Below, piece after piece: positions 9,079-19,478 of a stretch of DNA of 64,000 nucleotides. The translations under genes were made by a program, and so were the position numbers. This DNA is from Pseudomonas sp. KU26590 (GTDB taxonomy: Bacteria > Pseudomonadota > Gammaproteobacteria > Pseudomonadales > Pseudomonadaceae): assembly GCF_026153515.1 (NCBI RefSeq), contig NZ_CP110644.1, positions 4,839,501 to 4,903,500 of the forward strand. Reading direction: 5' to 3'. Position 1 is the first letter of the stretch, and every line of letters begins with the position of its first letter. Below the pieces are notes generated by a model, which was not told where the DNA came from, did no database searches, and worked only from the letters and a program-made list of their open reading frames with translations.

Positions 9079-10392
9079 ATGTTTTTCGACTCGTCCAAGA
9101 ATAAAACCATCCAGGACCTGCAACTGACCGTCGCCCATCAGGCCAGCCTGCTGGAGGCGATCAATCGCTCGATGGCCAGCATCGAGTTCGATCTGAACGG
9201 CGTGGTGCTCAAGGCAAACGACAACTTCTTCAAAACCATGCGCTACCGGCCCGAGCAGGTCATCGGCAAGGAACACCGCATGTTCTGCACGCCCGAACAC
9301 GCCCGCAGCCCTGAGTACGCGCAGTTGTGGTCGCGCTTGCGTAACGGCGAGTTCGTGTCGTCCACTTTCGAGCGCGTCGCGGGCGATGGCAGCACCGTGT
9401 GGCTGGAGGCCAGTTACAACGCGGTCAGGGACTCGGACGGCAAGGTCATCCGGGTGGTCAAGTACGCCATGGACGTGACCGCCAAGCTTCAGGCCGAGAG
9501 TGAGACGCGCAACAAATTGCAGGCCATCGACCGCGCCATGGCCATCATCGAGTTCGATCTGGATGGCACGATCATCGCCGCCAACGACAACCTGTTGCGC
9601 TTGTTGGGCTATAGCCGGCAGGAGCTGTTGGGCAAGAACCACAAGATGCTTTGCCCGCCGGAGCTGGCCAATAGCGCCGATTACCAGGATTTCTGGCGTC
9701 GGCTGAACAAGGGCGAGTTCTGCAGCGATCAGTTCAAACGTGTCGGCAAGCAGGGTCGGACGCTCTGGCTTGAGGCGTCTTATAACCCGGTGTACGACGC
9801 CAGTGGCAAGTTGTGGAAGGTGGTGAAGTTTGCGTCGGATGTGACCGCGCGCATCGAAAAGCACGAGCAGGATTCCCACAGCGCTGCGCAGGCGTATCAC
9901 ATTTCGGTGCAGACGCAGAAGTATGCCGAGCAGGGCACGCTGGTGATCCAGCAGGCGGCCAGTGAGATGCGTCAGATTTCGCAGAACATCGATGATTCGT
10001 CGCGGATCATTGGTCAGTTGGGTGAGCGGTCGGAGCAGATTACGGCAATCGTGAATACGATTCGCAGTATTGCGGATCAGACGAACCTGCTGGCGTTGAA
10101 TGCGGCGATCGAGGCGGCTCGGGCCGGGGATCAGGGCCGTGGTTTTGCGGTGGTGGCCGATGAGGTTCGGCAACTGGCGGGGCGCACGAGCCGGTCGACG
10201 CAGGAGATTTCGGAGATGATTCAGGTGATTCAGACCGAGACGCGGCAGGCGATTGTGAGTATGGACAATACGCGGAGCACGGCGGTGAAGGGTGTGGATC
10301 TGGCGGATCAGGCGGGGGATGCGATTGTGCAGATCAGTTCGGGGACGAATGATGCGGTGGATGCCGTACGGATGTTCGCCGGGCGGGATTGA
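9079..10392 (+). CDS. Soluble methyl-accepting chemotaxis protein with two PAS domains (BdlA-like)
   Basis: This is a 437-residue cytoplasmic chemoreceptor without membrane segments. Two tandem PAS domains (about 15-130 and 138-250) are internally related: each has IEFDLxG, a KMLC/RMFC box and WLEASYNxVxD. The C-terminal signalling domain has the conserved hairpin tip [20 protein letters not shown]. The architecture is that of BdlA of P. aeruginosa (PAS-PAS-MCP), which links biofilm dispersal to c-di-GMP. The PAS domains may hold haem or flavin, but this is not visible from sequence. ATG 9079 is chosen at the start of the frame. No neighbouring gene appears to belong with it. Confidence 0.9.
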   Translation: MFFDSSKNKTIQDLQLTVAHQASLLEAINRSMASIEFDLNGVVLKANDNFFKTMRYRPEQVIGKEHRMFCTPEHARSPEYAQLWSRLRNGEFVSSTFERVAGDGSTVWLEASYNAVRDSDGKVIRVVKYAMDVTAKLQAESETRNKLQAIDRAMAIIEFDLDGTIIAANDNLLRLLGYSRQELLGKNHKMLCPPELANSADYQDFWRRLNKGEFCSDQFKRVGKQGRTLWLEASYNPVYDASGKLWKVVKFASDVTARIEKHEQDSHSAAQAYHISVQTQKYAEQGTLVIQQAASEMRQISQNIDDSSRIIGQLGERSEQITAIVNTIRSIADQTNLLALNAAIEAARAGDQGRGFAVVADEVRQLAGRTSRSTQEISEMIQVIQTETRQAIVSMDNTRSTAVKGVDLADQAGDAIVQISSGTNDAVDAVRMFAGRD

Positions 10393-10396
10393 TCTT

Positions 10397-10791
10397 AAGA
10401 TCAAGAGCAAGATCAAGGGCGTCTGCCTGGGGGCAGACTGTTTCGCCTTCGGCGACTTACTTTTGAAAAGCACCAAAAGTAAGCAAAAGTGCCTGCTCTC
10501 GGTTTGGCCCTTCCTTCGTCAGGGTTCCTTCACTCCGGTCTCGCTCCGTGGGCCCGCGCCGAACGGACATCCATGTCCTGACGGCGCTCTCGCCGCATCC
10601 ATGCGGCTCGGCCCACTCCGCGAGACCTGCGTTCAGCCTGCACCAAAGTCGCGATTGGCGGTGTCCGGGCTGGCTGGGTACGAAGATCAAAAGCAGATCA
10701 AAAGCTTCCCGGCTGAAGCCGGTCCTACAGTCACCGCCAATCTTACTGAATGCGCGCGCTGCTGTTAGTGGGACCGGCTTTAGCCGGGAAG
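10397..10791. repeat. Structured intergenic repeat ending in a REP pair
   Basis: The 512-base gap after the chemoreceptor holds no gene. It has GTCTGCC-TGG-GGGCAGAC (10421-10438), TCGCC-TT-CGGCGA, and CTTACTTTTG...CAAAAGTAAG (10456-10483), followed by about 200 bases of hairpin-rich G+C sequence. It closes with facing arms CTTCCCGGCTGAAGCCGGTC (10705-10728) and their complement at 10768-10791. It looks like one of the longer dispersed repeats of Pseudomonas genomes. Short open frames inside it are not credible genes. Confidence 0.75.
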
Positions 10792-10904
10792 GGGCCAGTC
10801 TGGGCAGCACTTCTCTTGGACTGAATTAAGGGGCTGATTTATTTACAACGCTTCACCGTGAATTAATCTGTCCCCTGCCCGCCCAATCTAATCCATCTCC
10901 TCGC

Positions 10905-11906
10905 CTACAAATTCCCTTCATTCTTGCTCCGCATCGCCTTCGCGCGCTTTTCCAAAACAACGTAGACCACCAGCGCAATCATCAGCGGAATCAGGAAGTA
11001 GATCACCCGATAGCCAATCAGCGCGGCCAGCAGTTGGCCTTTGCTGAATTGGTGTTGCATGAGGGTGATGAAGACGGTTTCCAGCACACCCAGCCCGGCG
11101 GGGATGTGGGCGATGACGCCGGCGATGCTGCTGATCAGCAGGATCCCGAGCACCGCCGGGTAGAAGGCTTTTTCCGGGAGCAGCACGTAGATCAGCAGCG
11201 CCATCAGTCCCCAGTTCAGGGCGCCCAGCAACGCCTGGCGCATGGCCTGGTTCAGCGAGGGCAGCACAAACTGTTGCTTGCGAACGGTCCAGGTGCGTTT
11301 TTTGGAGAAGCGACAGGCCAGGAAGTACGACAGGCAGATTGCCAGCAAGACAAAGCCGATCAGTTGCAACGAGGTGTCGCCAATCTTCCAGCCGTCGGGC
11401 AGGTCGACGAAGTCCCCGGCAAACACGAAACCGGCCAGCAGCATGTAGCCCAGCCAGTTGGTGATCAGGCTCAGGCTAAGGATGCGTGTGATGGTCGGCA
11501 CGTCCAGCCCCAGCCGCGAGTACAGCCGATAGCGAAGCGCGATCCCGCCGACCCATGAACTCAGGTTGAGGTTGAAGGCGTAGCAAACAAACGTAACCGG
11601 GATGATCTGTTTCACCGCCAGTTTGTGTTCGGTGTAGCGCCGCGCCAGGACGTCGAAGCAGCAGTAGGTCAGGTAGCTGCCCGCTGCGATGACGAAACCC
11701 AGCGCCAGGGTGCTGAGCTTGTAGGACTCCAGCGCATGCATCACCTCGTTCCAGTCGAGGTTTTTCATCAGCGTGTACAGCAACACCGGCACGGCGATGA
11801 AGAAGAACAGCGTGAAGGCGCGCTTGGCCCACTTCAGCCACGGACGATTCTTGCCCGCATCGGCCGGTTTCTGCTCGTGGGCCGAGGTTTGGGAGACGCC
11901 GGTCAC
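10905..11906 (-). CDS. YbhN-family integral membrane protein (LPG synthase transmembrane domain family)
   Basis: This 333-residue protein has about eight hydrophobic segments and belongs to the UPF0104/YbhN family, related to the membrane half of lysylphosphatidylglycerol synthase. A family-like stretch is SSIAGVIAHIPAGLGVLETVF near residues 258-278. It overlaps clsB by four bases and is the third gene of a ybhP-clsB-ybhN set, the same order as in E. coli. The exact substrate is unknown. A role in moving or modifying phospholipids is inferred from the cardiolipin-synthase partner. Confidence 0.9.
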   Translation of the reverse strand: MTGVSQTSAHEQKPADAGKNRPWLKWAKRAFTLFFFIAVPVLLYTLMKNLDWNEVMHALESYKLSTLALGFVIAAGSYLTYCCFDVLARRYTEHKLAVKQIIPVTFVCYAFNLNLSSWVGGIALRYRLYSRLGLDVPTITRILSLSLITNWLGYMLLAGFVFAGDFVDLPDGWKIGDTSLQLIGFVLLAICLSYFLACRFSKKRTWTVRKQQFVLPSLNQAMRQALLGALNWGLMALLIYVLLPEKAFYPAVLGILLISSIAGVIAHIPAGLGVLETVFITLMQHQFSKGQLLAALIGYRVIYFLIPLMIALVVYVVLEKRAKAMRSKNEGNL

Positions 11907-13162
11907 AGGGATTTCTCCTGATCGGCCGGCAGCTCGTTTTTAAGCACGGCAGCTTCCGGCAGGGTTTCCGGAGCGCGCAGCGGTTTCAGCCGTGGGCCGT
12001 GCACCGGGAACAGGCCAGCAATTGCCGGGAAGTGCCTCAGGAAGTGGAAGCTGAGGAAGATCATCGGCGCGCGCCACCACTGCCCTTTCGCCAGGCCCTT
12101 GAGGTTGACCTGTTTGCTGTGGGCCACGGCGAGGTCGCGCAGGTGCTCGTGCAAGCGCTGGTTCAAGGCGTGGTCGCGAATGAACAGGTTGGCCTCCAGG
12201 TTCAGTGCGAGGCTCAAGGGGTCGAGGTTGCTGGAGCCTACGGTTGACCACTCGTGGTCGATCAGCGCGACTTTGCCGTGCAGCGCCCGCTGTGTGTACT
12301 CATGAATGACCACGCCTTCGCGCAGCAGCCAGGTGTAGGTCAGGCGCGAGCACACGCGCACGAACGGCATGTCCGGTTGGCCCTGAAGGATCAGCGTGAC
12401 TTTCACCCCCCGACGGGCCGCGTTGCGCAGCTCACGCAGGAACCGGTAGCTGGGGAAGAAGTAGGCGTTGGCGATGGTGATGCGCTGAGTCGCGTTGCGC
12501 ATCGCCAGCAGGTATTGCTCTTCGATGTCGGTGGTGTGGTGACGGTTGTCGCGTTCGGCGAGCAACATCCGTGCGCTGCCGGCCTGACGCGTCACCGGCT
12601 TGAGCGGCGTGAAGGTCTTGCGCACGGCGGGGCCGAGCATGCCCAGTGTCGAGCGATAGATGTCCGCAACAATCGGTCCGCGCACCAGCACCGCGTAGTC
12701 CTGCTTTGCGGTTATGCCGGTGTCGGCCATGTGGTCGACGCTGTAGTTGATCCCGCCCATAAACGACGTCTCGCCATCGATCACCACCACTTTGCGGTGC
12801 AGGCGCCGGAACAGGTTGGTGCGCATGCCCATCAATTTCGGGCGCGGGTCGAACAGCTGAATCTGCACGCCGGCTTCAATCATCTTGCTGACGAACGCTG
12901 TGCTCAGGTCGCTGGTGCCGTAGTCGTCCACCGTGATGACCACGCGCACGCCACGGCTGGCGGCGGCAATCACCGCCTGCTGCAAACCCTCGCCGATACG
13001 GTCTTCGAAAATGATAAAGGTCTCGATCAGCACTTCTTCGCGCGCCGCACGAATGGCGTCGAACACCCGGGCGAAAAAGTCTTCGCCGTTGATCAACAAC
13101 TCCACCGAGTTGCCGTCTCGCCAAAGGCCGCACATGGCGCCCATCGCTCTCATACCCCTCAT
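11903..13162 (-). CDS. clsB: Cardiolipin synthase ClsB (phospholipase D family)
   Basis: This 419-residue enzyme makes cardiolipin or related lipids by phosphatidyl transfer at the inner membrane. Two HKD catalytic motifs are visible: [19 protein letters not shown] near residue 127 and [21 protein letters not shown] near residue 293. The frame starts with several Met codons (residues 1, 4, 7 and 10), so the exact start is uncertain by a few residues. It overlaps both ybhP and ybhN by four bases (ATGA/GTGA type), which indicates one transcript with coupled translation. Confidence 0.93.
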   Translation of the reverse strand: MRGMRAMGAMCGLWRDGNSVELLINGEDFFARVFDAIRAAREEVLIETFIIFEDRIGEGLQQAVIAAASRGVRVVITVDDYGTSDLSTAFVSKMIEAGVQIQLFDPRPKLMGMRTNLFRRLHRKVVVIDGETSFMGGINYSVDHMADTGITAKQDYAVLVRGPIVADIYRSTLGMLGPAVRKTFTPLKPVTRQAGSARMLLAERDNRHHTTDIEEQYLLAMRNATQRITIANAYFFPSYRFLRELRNAARRGVKVTLILQGQPDMPFVRVCSRLTYTWLLREGVVIHEYTQRALHGKVALIDHEWSTVGSSNLDPLSLALNLEANLFIRDHALNQRLHEHLRDLAVAHSKQVNLKGLAKGQWWRAPMIFLSFHFLRHFPAIAGLFPVHGPRLKPLRAPETLPEAAVLKNELPADQEKSL

Positions 13163-13953
13163 AGCGTTACCTCCACCGCCAACGGCGCATGATCGGAAAG
13201 GTGCGACCAGGGGCGATTCGACATCACCCTGGGCGACCGGATGTGCGCGTTGCGCACGTAAATGCGGTCCAGGCGCAGCAATGGGAAGCGCGCCGGAAAG
13301 CTCTTCGCCGGCGCACCAAATGATTCAACAAACACCTCGCGCAGCCCGGCAGCATTCAACACGCTATCGGCCTTCTGCCGCCAATCGTTAAAATCCCCTG
13401 CCACAATCACCGGCGCATCCGCAGGCAACCGGCCCACCAGGTCGGCGATCAACTTAAGCTGCTGCTGGCGATGAACCTCCTTAAGGCCCAGGTGCACACA
13501 CACTGCGTGCAGCTCGCCGAAATGCGGCACGTCCAGCACGCAATGCAGCAGGCCGCGCTCTTCGGTGCCGTGGATCGAGATGTCGAGGTTCTCATGGCGA
13601 ATGATCGGGTACTTGGACAGCAACGCATTACCGTGGTGACCATGGGGATACACGGCATTGCGGCCGTAGGCGAAATCCTTCCACATGCTGTCGGCGAGGA
13701 ATTCGTACTGCGAGGTGGTCGGCCAGTTCTTCACGTTCTGCGCGTGGTCCTGATGCTCGCCGTGGACTTCTTGCAGGAAGACGATATCGGCGGACACCGT
13801 GCGCACCGCGTCGCGCAGCTCCGGCAGGATGAAGCGTTTGTTGAGGAAACCGAAGCCCATGTGCATGTTCATGGTCAGCACGTTGAGCGTGACTGAGGCC
13901 GACGCGCTTTGTCGTCGGCCGTTAAGGTCTTCGGGGATCAGGGCACTGGTCAC
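13159..13953 (-). CDS. Endonuclease/exonuclease/phosphatase family protein (YbhP-like)
   Basis: This 264-residue EEP-fold metal-dependent hydrolase shows QEVHGE, GDFNDW, LDRIYV and SDHAPL, covering the metal ligand, the catalytic Asn/Asp pair and the final Asp-His pair. The family includes nucleases and phosphodiesterases acting on lipids or inositol phosphates. Being first in an operon with ClsB and YbhN, a lipid substrate is more likely than DNA, but that is inference. It overlaps the DUF72 gene by four bases. Confidence 0.88.
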   Translation of the reverse strand: MTSALIPEDLNGRRQSASASVTLNVLTMNMHMGFGFLNKRFILPELRDAVRTVSADIVFLQEVHGEHQDHAQNVKNWPTTSQYEFLADSMWKDFAYGRNAVYPHGHHGNALLSKYPIIRHENLDISIHGTEERGLLHCVLDVPHFGELHAVCVHLGLKEVHRQQQLKLIADLVGRLPADAPVIVAGDFNDWRQKADSVLNAAGLREVFVESFGAPAKSFPARFPLLRLDRIYVRNAHIRSPRVMSNRPWSHLSDHAPLAVEVTL

Positions 13954-14867
13954 AACGTGGCTCCATGCAAATCGCCTGGCGCAACTTCCAGGTTTTCAGT
14001 GAGATTGAAACGCTCAAGCAACCGGCGCGCGTCATAGGGGGCGCGAACCTTGATGTCGTTGTCGAAATAGCAAAAGACGTCGCGGGACTTCCGGGCTCGA
14101 GGGGCCTTGTCCACGATCACTTGGGCATCCCTGGGCTGCGCGCCCCGCTGCCAGGCATCGATGCGGTCGCCCCAGTGCTTGATCGCCTCATCGGAATAGC
14201 CGCTGGCGTAGAGTTCCTTGTCGCCATGCAAGCGCACATAGACGAAATCGGTGGCGAGGTCTTCGACGTGGGGCCACTTGCCAGCGGTGTCCGCGACCAC
14301 CAATGCGACCTTGTATTTGCGCAGCAGCGCGACGAACGCCGGCACTAGAAAACTTTCATGACGGATTTCAACGGCGTGACGCACCTTCAGGCGGGCCGGA
14401 ATGTCCAGGTAGCCAGGCTGTTGCAAGCGTTCGGCGCACTTTTTGGCGCAGGCCTTCGCCGCTTTACCGTCGTGGGGTAACAACTTCAGAAAATGCTCGA
14501 AGCGCTCGGCGTCGAATGTGAAGTTAGGGGCGAACTGCCAAAGAATCGGCCCCAGTTTTTCCTTAAGCTGGAAAAGACCGGAAGCGAAGAAGTTGGCGAC
14601 GGGCTCGTCAATCTCTTTGAGGCGGCGGACATGGGTGATGTAACGCGGGCCCTTGACGCTGAAGACGAATCCCTTCGGCGTGTCCTCGTACCAACGCGCG
14701 TACAGGTCAGGCGATTGCAATGAGTAGAACGAGCCATTGATTTCGATGCTGTTCACGGCTCTGGAGGCGAATTTCAACTCGTTTTTCTGCGTCAGGCCGA
14801 CGGGATAGAAATCCCCGCGCCATGGCGTGTAACGCCAGCCTGAAATGCCGATATGAATGTCGCCCAT
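13950..14867 (-). CDS. DUF72 domain protein (YecE-like)
   Basis: This 305-residue protein begins with [22 protein letters not shown], the DUF72 signature, and continues with [15 protein letters not shown] and [15 protein letters not shown] segments of this TIM-barrel family. Members are widespread, but their biochemical role is not established. The start ATG 14867 lies at the beginning of the transcription unit, and its end overlaps ybhP by four bases, so it is probably the promoter-proximal gene of the four-gene operon. Confidence 0.88.
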   Translation of the reverse strand: MGDIHIGISGWRYTPWRGDFYPVGLTQKNELKFASRAVNSIEINGSFYSLQSPDLYARWYEDTPKGFVFSVKGPRYITHVRRLKEIDEPVANFFASGLFQLKEKLGPILWQFAPNFTFDAERFEHFLKLLPHDGKAAKACAKKCAERLQQPGYLDIPARLKVRHAVEIRHESFLVPAFVALLRKYKVALVVADTAGKWPHVEDLATDFVYVRLHGDKELYASGYSDEAIKHWGDRIDAWQRGAQPRDAQVIVDKAPRARKSRDVFCYFDNDIKVRAPYDARRLLERFNLTENLEVAPGDLHGATL

Positions 14868-15009
14868 GCCCGTGCTCTCTCATGTCCTGTCGCGGCACCT
14901 GCCCCGACACTTCTGAACAAGAGATAAGAAGCTTGAGAACGTGGCAGGTTCCCTGGCTTTTTGCCGGCGTTATGGCGCAGATTGCGGCAGGCTGCACCAC
15001 CGCCGGCGC

Positions 15010-15645
15010 TCAGGACTCGGCCATGGCCCTTTTGACCTTTTCCCGCGCACCACAGACATTCATCTGACACCAGCGGCGGCGTCCGTTTTTCGACGTATCA
15101 AGAAACAGCCAGTCGCAGTCAGGCGTGGCACAGGCCCGCAGACGCGTCAGATCGCAGGAGGTGAGCAGCGCCGCCGCCTGCACCGCGAGACGACCGATAA
15201 ACCCAGCCGTCATCGAGTTCAGGTCTTCACCGACACGCCAGCGCCAGATCACACCCGCTGGCGTCAACACCAGCAAACGCTGATCAGCGGTCTCGACCAG
15301 CGCCTGATTCAACGCATCAAGGCCGGCTTGGTCGGCATCGTGGCCCAGCGCCAGCGGCAGCAATAAGCGATACAGCGCTTCTCGGAAATCGATCAACTGT
15401 CCAAATGCCGTCACCGTGTGCCAGGACGAATCCTGTACCAGCGCGACGAAGTGCTGATGCTCCTGATCGTCGATCAGCCCGGCGTGGCGAAACCAATGGA
15501 CGATGTCCTCCAGATTGCCCAGCTTGTCGACGACCTCCCGCAACCCCGTGCCCGGACGACGGCCGTCACAGGTATTAAGGTAGTCCAGCACCGCAGCACC
15601 GCCGACGAGACGGATGGCGTTGATCTTCAGCTGTCCGATAGACAT
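15010..15645 (-). CDS. CGNR zinc-finger/ABATE domain protein
   Basis: The protein has 211 residues. The N-terminal ABATE-type helical domain (FLDYLNTCDGRR-like, here AVLDYLNTCDGRRPG) is followed by a C-terminal zinc finger with CATPDCDWLFLDTSKNGRRR and WCQMNVCGARE. The signature normally reads CGNR; here it is CGAR. These proteins are presumed stress-linked transcription regulators. It stands alone, with short gaps on both sides. Confidence 0.85.
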   Translation of the reverse strand: MSIGQLKINAIRLVGGAAVLDYLNTCDGRRPGTGLREVVDKLGNLEDIVHWFRHAGLIDDQEHQHFVALVQDSSWHTVTAFGQLIDFREALYRLLLPLALGHDADQAGLDALNQALVETADQRLLVLTPAGVIWRWRVGEDLNSMTAGFIGRLAVQAAALLTSCDLTRLRACATPDCDWLFLDTSKNGRRRWCQMNVCGAREKVKRAMAES

Positions 15646-15738
15646 GGCATGCCCTCAGTTTGAAGCGATGAGGGAATGATGGCAGAGAAGTGAGGGGGTG
15701 CTGAAGTTTCGGACGGTCGTGGTAAGCCGGCCCATCCA

Positions 15739-16647
15739 TCAAAACACCGACCAGCCAATCCGCGAACTCAGCAACTCCAGCGCCGCCATTCCGGCGAGCG
15801 AATTCCCTGCGGCATTCAGCTCCGGCGACCACACGCATACGGTGAACTGCCCCGGCACGATTGCCACGATTCCGCCCCCTACCCCGCTCTTGCCCGGTAA
15901 CCCCACGCGGTACGCGAAATTGCCGGCCTCGTCATACAGCCCGCTGGTGGCCATGATCGAATTCACTTGTTGGGTCTGGCGCGGCGTGAGGATCTGCTCA
16001 CCGCTGTGTTTGCAGAACCCGTTGTTCGCCAGAAAGCAGAATGCCCGGGCGAGATCCAGGCAGCTCATCTTCAGCGCGCAGCAACTGAAATAACTGCGCA
16101 GCACGGTTTCAACTTCGTTATGAAAATTGCCGAATGACTGCATCAGGTAGGCCATGGCCGCGTTGCGTGCGCGGAATTGATATTCGGAATCCGCCACGCG
16201 GGCATCGATCAATACCTGAGGATTGCCCGACAGCCGCCGCACGAAATCGCGCATGGACAAGGTCGGTGCGGCGAACCGCGACTGGTTGATGTCGCAGATC
16301 ACCAGAGCGCCGGCATTAATGAAGGGGTTACGCGGCCGCCCGCGCTCGAATTCCAGCTGCACCAGCGAGTTGAACGGCTGACCCGACGGCTCATGACCCA
16401 GGCGCTCCCAAATGGCTTCGCCGGAATGGCCGATCGCCTGAACCAGGCTGAACACCTTGGAAATGCTCTGCACCGAAAACGGCTCCAGCGCATCGCCCGC
16501 GCAGTAATAGGTGCCATCGTTGCCATACACGGCAATGCCCAACTGCTGCGCCGGCACGTCGCCTAACGCGGGAATGTAATCAGCCACCTTGCCCTGGCCG
16601 ATCAAGGGACGCACTTCGTCGAGAATCTCGTTCAACAGCGTTTGCAT
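15739..16647 (-). CDS. glsB: Glutaminase
   Basis: This 302-residue serine-dependent glutaminase hydrolyses glutamine to glutamate and ammonia. The SxxK catalytic motif is QSISKVF (Ser61, Lys64), and further family blocks include [10 protein letters not shown] and [18 protein letters not shown] [16 protein letters not shown]. Length matches GlsA/GlsB enzymes. It is a single-gene unit, starting at ATG 16647. Confidence 0.95.
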   Translation of the reverse strand: MQTLLNEILDEVRPLIGQGKVADYIPALGDVPAQQLGIAVYGNDGTYYCAGDALEPFSVQSISKVFSLVQAIGHSGEAIWERLGHEPSGQPFNSLVQLEFERGRPRNPFINAGALVICDINQSRFAAPTLSMRDFVRRLSGNPQVLIDARVADSEYQFRARNAAMAYLMQSFGNFHNEVETVLRSYFSCCALKMSCLDLARAFCFLANNGFCKHSGEQILTPRQTQQVNSIMATSGLYDEAGNFAYRVGLPGKSGVGGGIVAIVPGQFTVCVWSPELNAAGNSLAGMAALELLSSRIGWSVF

Positions 16648-16835
16648 GGAAGGTCCTGGCGGTGATGCCCTGACGGCAGCAGGGGTTAGGGTTCATGACG
16701 AATGTTGGAGGTGTGGGATCACACTTTTGGACAGGATTTTGGTTTTTGTTGCGGGTGAGTTGGCGCTTTTGTGTTCGCAGGCTTTCTTTGGCCATCAGCT
16801 CTTATGGCGCTTTTTTTTGGAAATTGGCCCTGCCA

Positions 16836-17099
16836 TCAGATCGAGGTGTCGGCTCCGAATGCTTGCCGCAGGACGGTGATGGCTTGCTCAATGGATGGGC
16901 CTTGTATGGATGGCGGATCGGGACGCTCACAGAATTCTCGCCATAAGAAGAGGGTCAGTTCCGCGCCGTCGGTTTGGTTTGACTGGATTGGAAGCGAGCC
17001 GAAGGTTTGCAGCGATCTGTAGCGTTCGTCCTTCCAGAACAGCGCCTGATATTGCTCTAAAGTGATGATGTTCGTTTGTGGCAGTCTGCTTCTCTCCAA
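16836..17099 (-). CDS. Hypothetical protein, 87 residues, possibly 5'-truncated
   Basis: This small frame has lower G+C than its surroundings and starts at TTG 17099. The same frame stays open upstream to about 17219 without another usual start codon, and that upstream stretch also reads like protein (LVNEVSYQSVNYNAGLLALE). So it may be the 3' remnant of a longer gene. I do not recognise the family. It overlaps, antisense, the 5' part of the frameshifted gene at 17130, so both cannot be intact genes over their full extent. Confidence 0.35.
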   Translation of the reverse strand: MERSRLPQTNIITLEQYQALFWKDERYRSLQTFGSLPIQSNQTDGAELTLFLWREFCERPDPPSIQGPSIEQAITVLRQAFGADTSI

Positions 17100-17129
17100 C
17101 GCTAGGAGACCCGCATTATAGTTTACGGA

Positions 17130-17440
17130 TTGATAACTGACTTCATTTACGAGGTCGGTACTAGTGTAGGCGAATTCTTGCCTGACGATGAGAAAGAAAA
17201 TTTCACGCCCTTGCCTCTAGACCAGATAGTTAAGGAATACATTGACGAACGAAATCTACTGAATATCTTCTTCTTGAAAGACAGATCAAGCCTTACATTA
17301 AAAAACACCTAACCTCGGAAGTCTTACAATACGCGCACCCTCCGCTCGGGCAAGACACATTATTCGTTGAAGATTATCTCGAAGGCGATTTGTACGTATT
17401 CCTGAAAAATTTTCTGGACTTGCTCAAAAAGGAAGTTTAA
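17130..17440 (+). pseudogene. Frameshifted AT-rich hypothetical gene
   Basis: The first frame begins at TTG 17130 and reads LITDFIYEVGTSVGEFLPDD... to about 17275, then meets a stop at 17312. Moving one frame near the repeated CTT run (ATCTTCTTCTTGAAAG, 17265-17280) restores a continuous protein ending LYVFLKNFLDLLKKEV at TAA 17438-17440. One missing base explains it. The joined product would be about 100 acidic residues. I recognise no family. Its low G+C points to transferred DNA. Confidence 0.55.
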
Positions 17441-17622
17441 GCCAGTGCGCGGCTGTAACTTGGTTGAGCAGAGATCAGCTCTGTGCCATCCATACGCTCA
17501 GGGTCGGTAGCTACCACTCCCAGCGATGTTTATCCAACTGAAACTCGCCTCGACAACCATCCTCTTCATGGTGAAAATACCTCTCCTGACTCAAACCGGA
17601 AATCAACACCACAAGGACCGTC

Positions 17623-18450
17623 ATGCTCCCAGCATTACCCCTCTCCATATCGCCCAACGCCGACACCGCAATTCCAGCCGTAAAGCCAGCGAAGCCTTGG
17701 TTAGCCTTCATTTTTGGTACGGTGTTTACCGGCTGGGGCCTGTTCTACGCTGGACGTCCACGTGCCGCTGTTTCCCTGGTTGCGGGGCTATGGGCCTGCC
17801 TGGTGATCGGTGGCCAACTCCGCATATTCGGGAGCATGAGCGGACTGTCCGTTATCTTCGGATTGGTGGTGCTCGCAAAATGCATATCCGCTATCAGTGG
17901 AGCATGGCTGGCACGTCGCAGGGTCTGGCGCCCCTCTCTACGAAATCATCTATTCTATCTGGCCGGCATGAGCTGCACATTGTGGCTACTCCTGCATGCA
18001 GCCGCGTGGCCGTATGTTCTCGGCTTCACAGCAACCCGAATTATCGGCGATGGCATGGCGCCCACGTTGATGACGGGCGACGCCGTGAGTTGTGTAGCGC
18101 GTTCTCAATACGATCTGGGTGATGTGGTCATGTATGAACATCCCGCACGCGACTTGATAAAACGCATCGCTGGCCGAGGTGGCGATACAGTGGAATTGGT
18201 GTCAGGCGACCTAATGCTTAACGGTCACAACCTGGGTCCTTTTTATGCCAGCACGCAAGCCCAACCTTACTCCCAAACCTTCGAGCCAACCCCGTTAGGC
18301 GCGGATCAGGTGTTCATGCTTGGTGACAACCGTGACAACAGTCGCGACAGCCGGTTCGATGGCCCGGTCATGGCCGACCGTATCAAGTGCAAGGTAAGTG
18401 AAATTCTCTACTCTGCGCATCAAAATCGAATCGGAAGGCACGTGGACTGA
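17623..18450 (+). CDS. S26 signal-peptidase-like membrane protein lacking the catalytic serine
   Basis: The protein has 275 residues, with four or so N-terminal hydrophobic segments (about 25-135) and then a signal peptidase I (S26A) domain. The substrate-box motif normally reads SGSMxPTL; here it is GDGMAPTL, so the nucleophile Ser before Met is Gly144. The general base is kept (LIKRIAGRGGD, Lys180), as is box E (GDNRDNSRDSR, 234-244). ATG 17623 has an AAGGA Shine-Dalgarno. With the nucleophile missing it should not cleave like LepB. It could be a degenerate or regulatory paralogue. The change is clear in the DNA (GGC GAT GGC ATG GCG). Confidence 0.85.
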   Translation: MLPALPLSISPNADTAIPAVKPAKPWLAFIFGTVFTGWGLFYAGRPRAAVSLVAGLWACLVIGGQLRIFGSMSGLSVIFGLVVLAKCISAISGAWLARRRVWRPSLRNHLFYLAGMSCTLWLLLHAAAWPYVLGFTATRIIGDGMAPTLMTGDAVSCVARSQYDLGDVVMYEHPARDLIKRIAGRGGDTVELVSGDLMLNGHNLGPFYASTQAQPYSQTFEPTPLGADQVFMLGDNRDNSRDSRFDGPVMADRIKCKVSEILYSAHQNRIGRHVD

Positions 18451-18464
18451 TTCAGACAGACAAC

Positions 18465-19274
18465 CTAACGCGTCGGGTAGAGATTCAGTTCCAGCGGCTC
18501 GGCACGGGTGTCGAGCTGAAAGCCGCCGATGCGTACTGAAGTCGCAGCGGTCTTTCCCTGCTGCCAGACACTTCGAAACTTGTCATCGAATGACTCGTTG
18601 CTCCCGTCGGACGTAACAACGCCGACTACCGCTCTCGCTGCGCAGAGTAGCAATCGGTGCTGGGCATCAGGGGATATTATTTCTGTCCACGCCAGCATCT
18701 GCACACGTTCGGCATCGCCACTCTTTCCGACATAAAGACGCATATCGATAGCACCTTCATGCACGTACAGGGACTGCTGCCGGTAGCCGCCAGCCTGAGT
18801 CATCGCACCCGACTGAATATCCTTGCACTGCGGATCGGCCTTCAGCCGCCTCATTACGGCATTGTCCAAGACTGGCACCACGATACCCAACGACGCTGGT
18901 TTCGACAGTGCACAGCTGTACACGTACTCAATCTTGTCTGGCCACGGCATACCCACCTGATGGAGCTGACCAGTCACCTGAGCGACAAGTTTAAGATCAT
19001 CAACATCGCCGCATTCACGCGTAGCACGCAAAGTGCGGGTAATGTTGCCATTGCCGTCGATGTTGACGTTGACGCTAAACCCCGCGCTGTCACCGAACTG
19101 TTTCTTGACGGCTTTCAGAGCGTCAGCGTAACTGTCCTGCTCTTTGTCGAAAGCCCTGACCAGTTGATAGCCGTGATACCACTTCATCGGCAGTGACCAA
19201 TCCAGACACCAACCCAGAACGGCGGCCATCAAAGCAACAGAGATCAACAGTAAACTTCGCATCCTGCGAGACAT
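18465..19274 (-). CDS. Hypothetical membrane-anchored protein
   Basis: This 269-residue protein has one N-terminal hydrophobic segment (LLLISVALMAAVLGWCL, residues about 8-24), so the rest is probably periplasmic. Two cysteines (CGDVDD and CALSKP regions) and a third in DPQCKD could form disulphides. I do not recognise the family. It converges with the signal-peptidase-like gene, ending 14 bases from its stop. The start could be Met1 or Met5; neither has a clear Shine-Dalgarno. Confidence 0.65.
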   Translation of the reverse strand: MSRRMRSLLLISVALMAAVLGWCLDWSLPMKWYHGYQLVRAFDKEQDSYADALKAVKKQFGDSAGFSVNVNIDGNGNITRTLRATRECGDVDDLKLVAQVTGQLHQVGMPWPDKIEYVYSCALSKPASLGIVVPVLDNAVMRRLKADPQCKDIQSGAMTQAGGYRQQSLYVHEGAIDMRLYVGKSGDAERVQMLAWTEIISPDAQHRLLLCAARAVVGVVTSDGSNESFDDKFRSVWQQGKTAATSVRIGGFQLDTRAEPLELNLYPTR

Positions 19275-19478
19275 GGGAGAGAACTCTAGTAGTGGTTCGC
19301 TTTATATCGACAGGGATACGAGAGACTTTATATAGGCCAGTAAACGATGGTGCCGCGATGAAGCGAATTTGTAACCAGCTAGCCCCTCATGATGAGCCAT
19401 CACTCCCTAGCCTTGACTGGAAACGCTACGTCAGCGCGCCATACAATGCTTCCATCGCCACCCCGCAGAGAACCCAGC

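Noticed and set aside
9034..10476. A 480-codon minus-strand frame opposite the PAS chemoreceptor
   Set aside because: Composition dominated by Arg, His and Leu; the plus-strand gene has clear PAS and chemoreceptor motifs.
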